Shown here piece by piece: positions 61,002 to 62,091 of a stretch of DNA of 62,091 bases; position 1 is the stretch's first letter, and each line of letters opens with the position of its first letter. Both the position numbers and the translations under genes were made by a program. The notes below the pieces were generated by a model. The model saw only the letters and a list, made by a program, of their open reading frames with translations, searched no databases and was not told the DNA's origin. This DNA is from an uncultured Armatimonadota bacterium (lineage in GTDB: Bacteria; Armatimonadota; Fimbriimonadia; Fimbriimonadales; Fimbriimonadaceae). Where the stretch lies: positions 1-62,091 of the forward strand of contig CAILEM010000123.1 of the NCBI GenBank assembly GCA_903833215.1. Direction: 5' to 3'.

Positions 61002-61078
61002 GCTCCGGTCGTCTAGCGGTTTAGGACATCGCCCTCTCACGGCGAAGATCGCGGGTTCGAATCCCGTTCGGAGTACCA
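61002..61078 (+). tRNA. tRNA-Glu (anticodon CTC)
   Basis: Cloverleaf with acceptor GCTCCGG pairing TCGGAGT (first pair G-U, sixth and seventh normal or G-U). The D-arm contains TCGTCTAGCGG, the anticodon stem TCGCC/GGCGA encloses loop CTCTCAC (anticodon CTC), and the T-arm is GCGGGTTCGAATCCCGT. Discriminator A and an encoded CCA end at 61078. TAATAT at 60984-60989 is a likely -10. A strong terminator follows directly. Confidence 0.95.
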
Positions 61079-61079
61079 A

Positions 61080-61126
61080 AACCTTAGAAAGGGTGGATGC
61101 AACCGCCACCTTTTCTAAGGTTTTTC
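61080..61126 (+). terminator. rho-independent terminator of tRNA-Glu
   Basis: A 16-bp stem, ACCTTAGAAAGGGTGG with CCACCTTTTCTAAGGT (one G-U), and a T-run TTTTTC. Confidence 0.9.
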
Positions 61127-61391
61127 TATTTCGGGCTTGTGAGAGCTCGTGCACGCGGCTGAGCGGAGCGAAGTCCCGCCGAAGGGAAATGAAGCGAAGC
61201 GGAATCGGGAGTTCGAATCCCGTTCGGAGTACCAAAACCTTAGAATGGGTGGATGCAACTGCCACCTTTTCTAAGGCTTTTTTATTTCGGGCTGGGAGAG
61301 AACTCCTGCGCCGCGGCCGAGCAAAGCGAAGTCCCGCCGGAGGGTAATTGCGCGAAGCGAATCGGGAGTTCGAATCCCATTCGGAGTACCA
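61127..61391 (+). repeat. tandem partial duplications of the tRNA-Glu 3' half plus terminator
   Basis: The segment TTCGAATCCC(G/A)TTCGGAGTACC recurs at 61056, 61212 and 61369 (periods 156 and 157). Copies 2 and 3 keep the T-arm, acceptor 3' strand and CCA. Copy 2 also keeps the terminator hairpin, while the 5' half of the tRNA is replaced by an unrelated ~85-bp sequence containing GAAGTCCCGCCG. They cannot fold as tRNAs because no matching 5' acceptor strand exists. Confidence 0.85.
61237..61284 (+). terminator. second copy of the tRNA-Glu terminator
   Basis: ACCTTAGAATGGGTGG and CCACCTTTTCTAAGGC form a stem followed by seven T residues. It lies in the second repeat unit, with one mismatch relative to the first copy. 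Confidence 0.75.
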
Positions 61392-61442
61392 AGCCTTCTG
61401 CGTTAAACATTGTGGAGGGTCCAGACTCTTAGAAGTTCGGCC

Positions 61443-61516
61443 GTCTAGGTCGTCTAGCAGCTAGAACCTCGCCTTTCACGGCAAAGTTCGCGGGTTCCAA
61501 TCCCCATTCAATGTAT
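61443..61516 (+). pseudogene. decayed tRNA-Glu (anticodon TTC region)
   Basis: GTCTAGGTCGTCTAGCAGCT ... CGCCTTTCACGGC ... GCGGGTTCCAATCCCC aligns with the intact tRNA-Glu over its length, but the anticodon loop is one base short, the anticodon stem is mismatched, and the acceptor strands (GTCTAGG against TTCAATG) no longer pair. No CCA. Probably a non-functional relic of a second tRNA-Glu gene. Confidence 0.65.
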
Positions 61517-61539
61517 CGGATTTGTCCCTGAGCGACGGC

Positions 61540-61863
61540 CTAGTCACTTTTCTTTTTGCCGTCAACGATAATGAAGACTAACTCTCGAGGCCCCTCAAAA
61601 TCTTCAAGACCAATCTCTGCTCCGATTACAGGCTTGTCACCGGGTTCTTTCCAAGGGCGCTTCAATGTAACAGTAAATTCTTTTATTGGAACGTTCATCT
61701 CAATTGGAAAGGCGTCTCTCGTGAGCATAATCGGTCCCGAATCAAAGGATGCTCCGCGAAATCGTACTCCGCAGTCCGGTAAGAATGCATCCTTGTACTT
61801 GACACTAACTGTGAGCGTGGCGGTTTCCAGCTTCTTTTCTTCCATTTTTTCGCCGTTTGTCAT
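61540..61863 (-). CDS. hypothetical protein
   Basis: 107 residues, charged N terminus (MTNGEKMEEKKLETATLTVS), beta-rich with no signal peptide and a lysine-rich end (KKKSD). No family recognised. Support for reality is an acceptable composition and a TAATCT hexamer 5 nt before the ATG, the same leaderless-type arrangement seen at known genes nearby. Confidence 0.55.
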   Translation of the reverse strand: MTNGEKMEEKKLETATLTVSVKYKDAFLPDCGVRFRGASFDSGPIMLTRDAFPIEMNVPIKEFTVTLKRPWKEPGDKPVIGAEIGLEDFEGPRELVFIIVDGKKKSD

Positions 61864-61868
61864 GTTTC

Positions 61869-61874
61869 AGATTA
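61869..61874 (-). promoter_or_regulatory. -10 element (leaderless) of the 107-residue protein gene
   Basis: TAATCT on the minus strand ends 5 nt before the ATG at 61863. Confidence 0.45.
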
Positions 61875-62091
61875 TGCCTCAAAACCATTCGCGCTATTTT
61901 GTAGCGAGTTCAAGGCAGGTCAAAGCCGAGTCAAGTTGAGGTCGTGTATTTCAGGGTCTATGAAGAATCGTGTGGGTTCGCGTAATCTTCTTGCGTGCGT
62001 GACACAGATCTTTTCTCTTCGTTGTTGGGTCTGACATCTTCATGGTCAGTGTCTTCGGTGGTTTTGAACGAGGAGTCTCGTACGGTTGAGA
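61875..62091. other. terminal intergenic sequence
   Basis: No reading frame with family features, RNA gene or repeat recognised before the window ends. Confidence 0.4.

Noticed and set aside
60955-61347. 130-residue frame over the tRNA region
   Set aside because: Runs through the tRNA and its duplications; its repeats are tRNA copies, not protein repeats.
61052-61391. Attachment sites of an integrated element
   Set aside because: Copies are only 156-157 bp apart, with no integrase or cargo. Kept as a repeat rather than called an att pair.

Overview
The window looks like chromosomal DNA of a free-living, diderm (outer-membrane) bacterium. LptD and LptF/G-type proteins show an LPS-type outer membrane, and there are many secreted peptidases, a peptidoglycan amidase and a MurNAc/GlcNAc recycling pair. 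The protein style (IspDF fusion, PIN-TRAM protein, M61 and zinc-dependent metallopeptidases, many lone secreted hypotheticals) would fit Armatimonadota such as Fimbriimonadia. That placement is an inference, not something the sequence proves. There is no prophage, integrase, CRISPR array or intact insertion sequence. The only mobile-element trace is a decayed IS630-type transposase tail near 2.5 kb.

Layout. 0-2.6 kb: the 3' part of a hybrid histidine kinase whose PAS domain is frameshifted, a Fur-fold regulator without the usual metal ligands, and the transposase remnant. 2.6-9.6 kb (minus): a potassium-uptake operon of two small membrane ORFs, kdpF, kdpA, kdpB, kdpC and a KimA-like K+ symporter. 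9.7-10.4 kb: rplU-rpmA. 10.5 kb: an orphan ABC-2 permease. 11.3-19.6 kb (minus): a tightly overlapped run nth-glnE-plsY-zinc-ribbon membrane protein-lptF/G-lptD. 19.7-27 kb: ppa, topA, then transglutaminase-PIN/TRAM-ispDF. 27-32 kb: two secreted hypotheticals, a DUF2784 protein, DUF1854-comF and a LuxR-type regulator. 32-43.4 kb: galK, PepV-like dipeptidase, glutathione peroxidase, recG-rhodanese, a Cys/Met PLP enzyme, an amidase, an M61 peptidase and a polytopic membrane protein. 43.6-48.9 kb: MurK/NagK-type kinase with murQ, a Met-rich secreted protein, and an enoyl-CoA hydratase plus biotin carboxylase pair. 49-58.7 kb: S9 peptidase, zinc metalloprotease, nadE, penicillin acylase, GNAT. 58.7-62 kb: intergenic repeats, two secreted hypotheticals, and a tRNA-Glu locus with tandem copies of the tRNA 3' end.

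Themes that cut across genes. At least eight transcription-unit starts have a TANNNT -10 hexamer ending 5-7 bp before the start codon, which predicts widespread leaderless transcription. Convergent gene ends often carry long inverted repeats or even share stop codons. The most unusual loci are the extended kdp operon, with two extra small proteins and KimA but no kdpDE in view, the tRNA-Glu 3'-end array, and the structured direct repeats at 58.95-59.42 kb.
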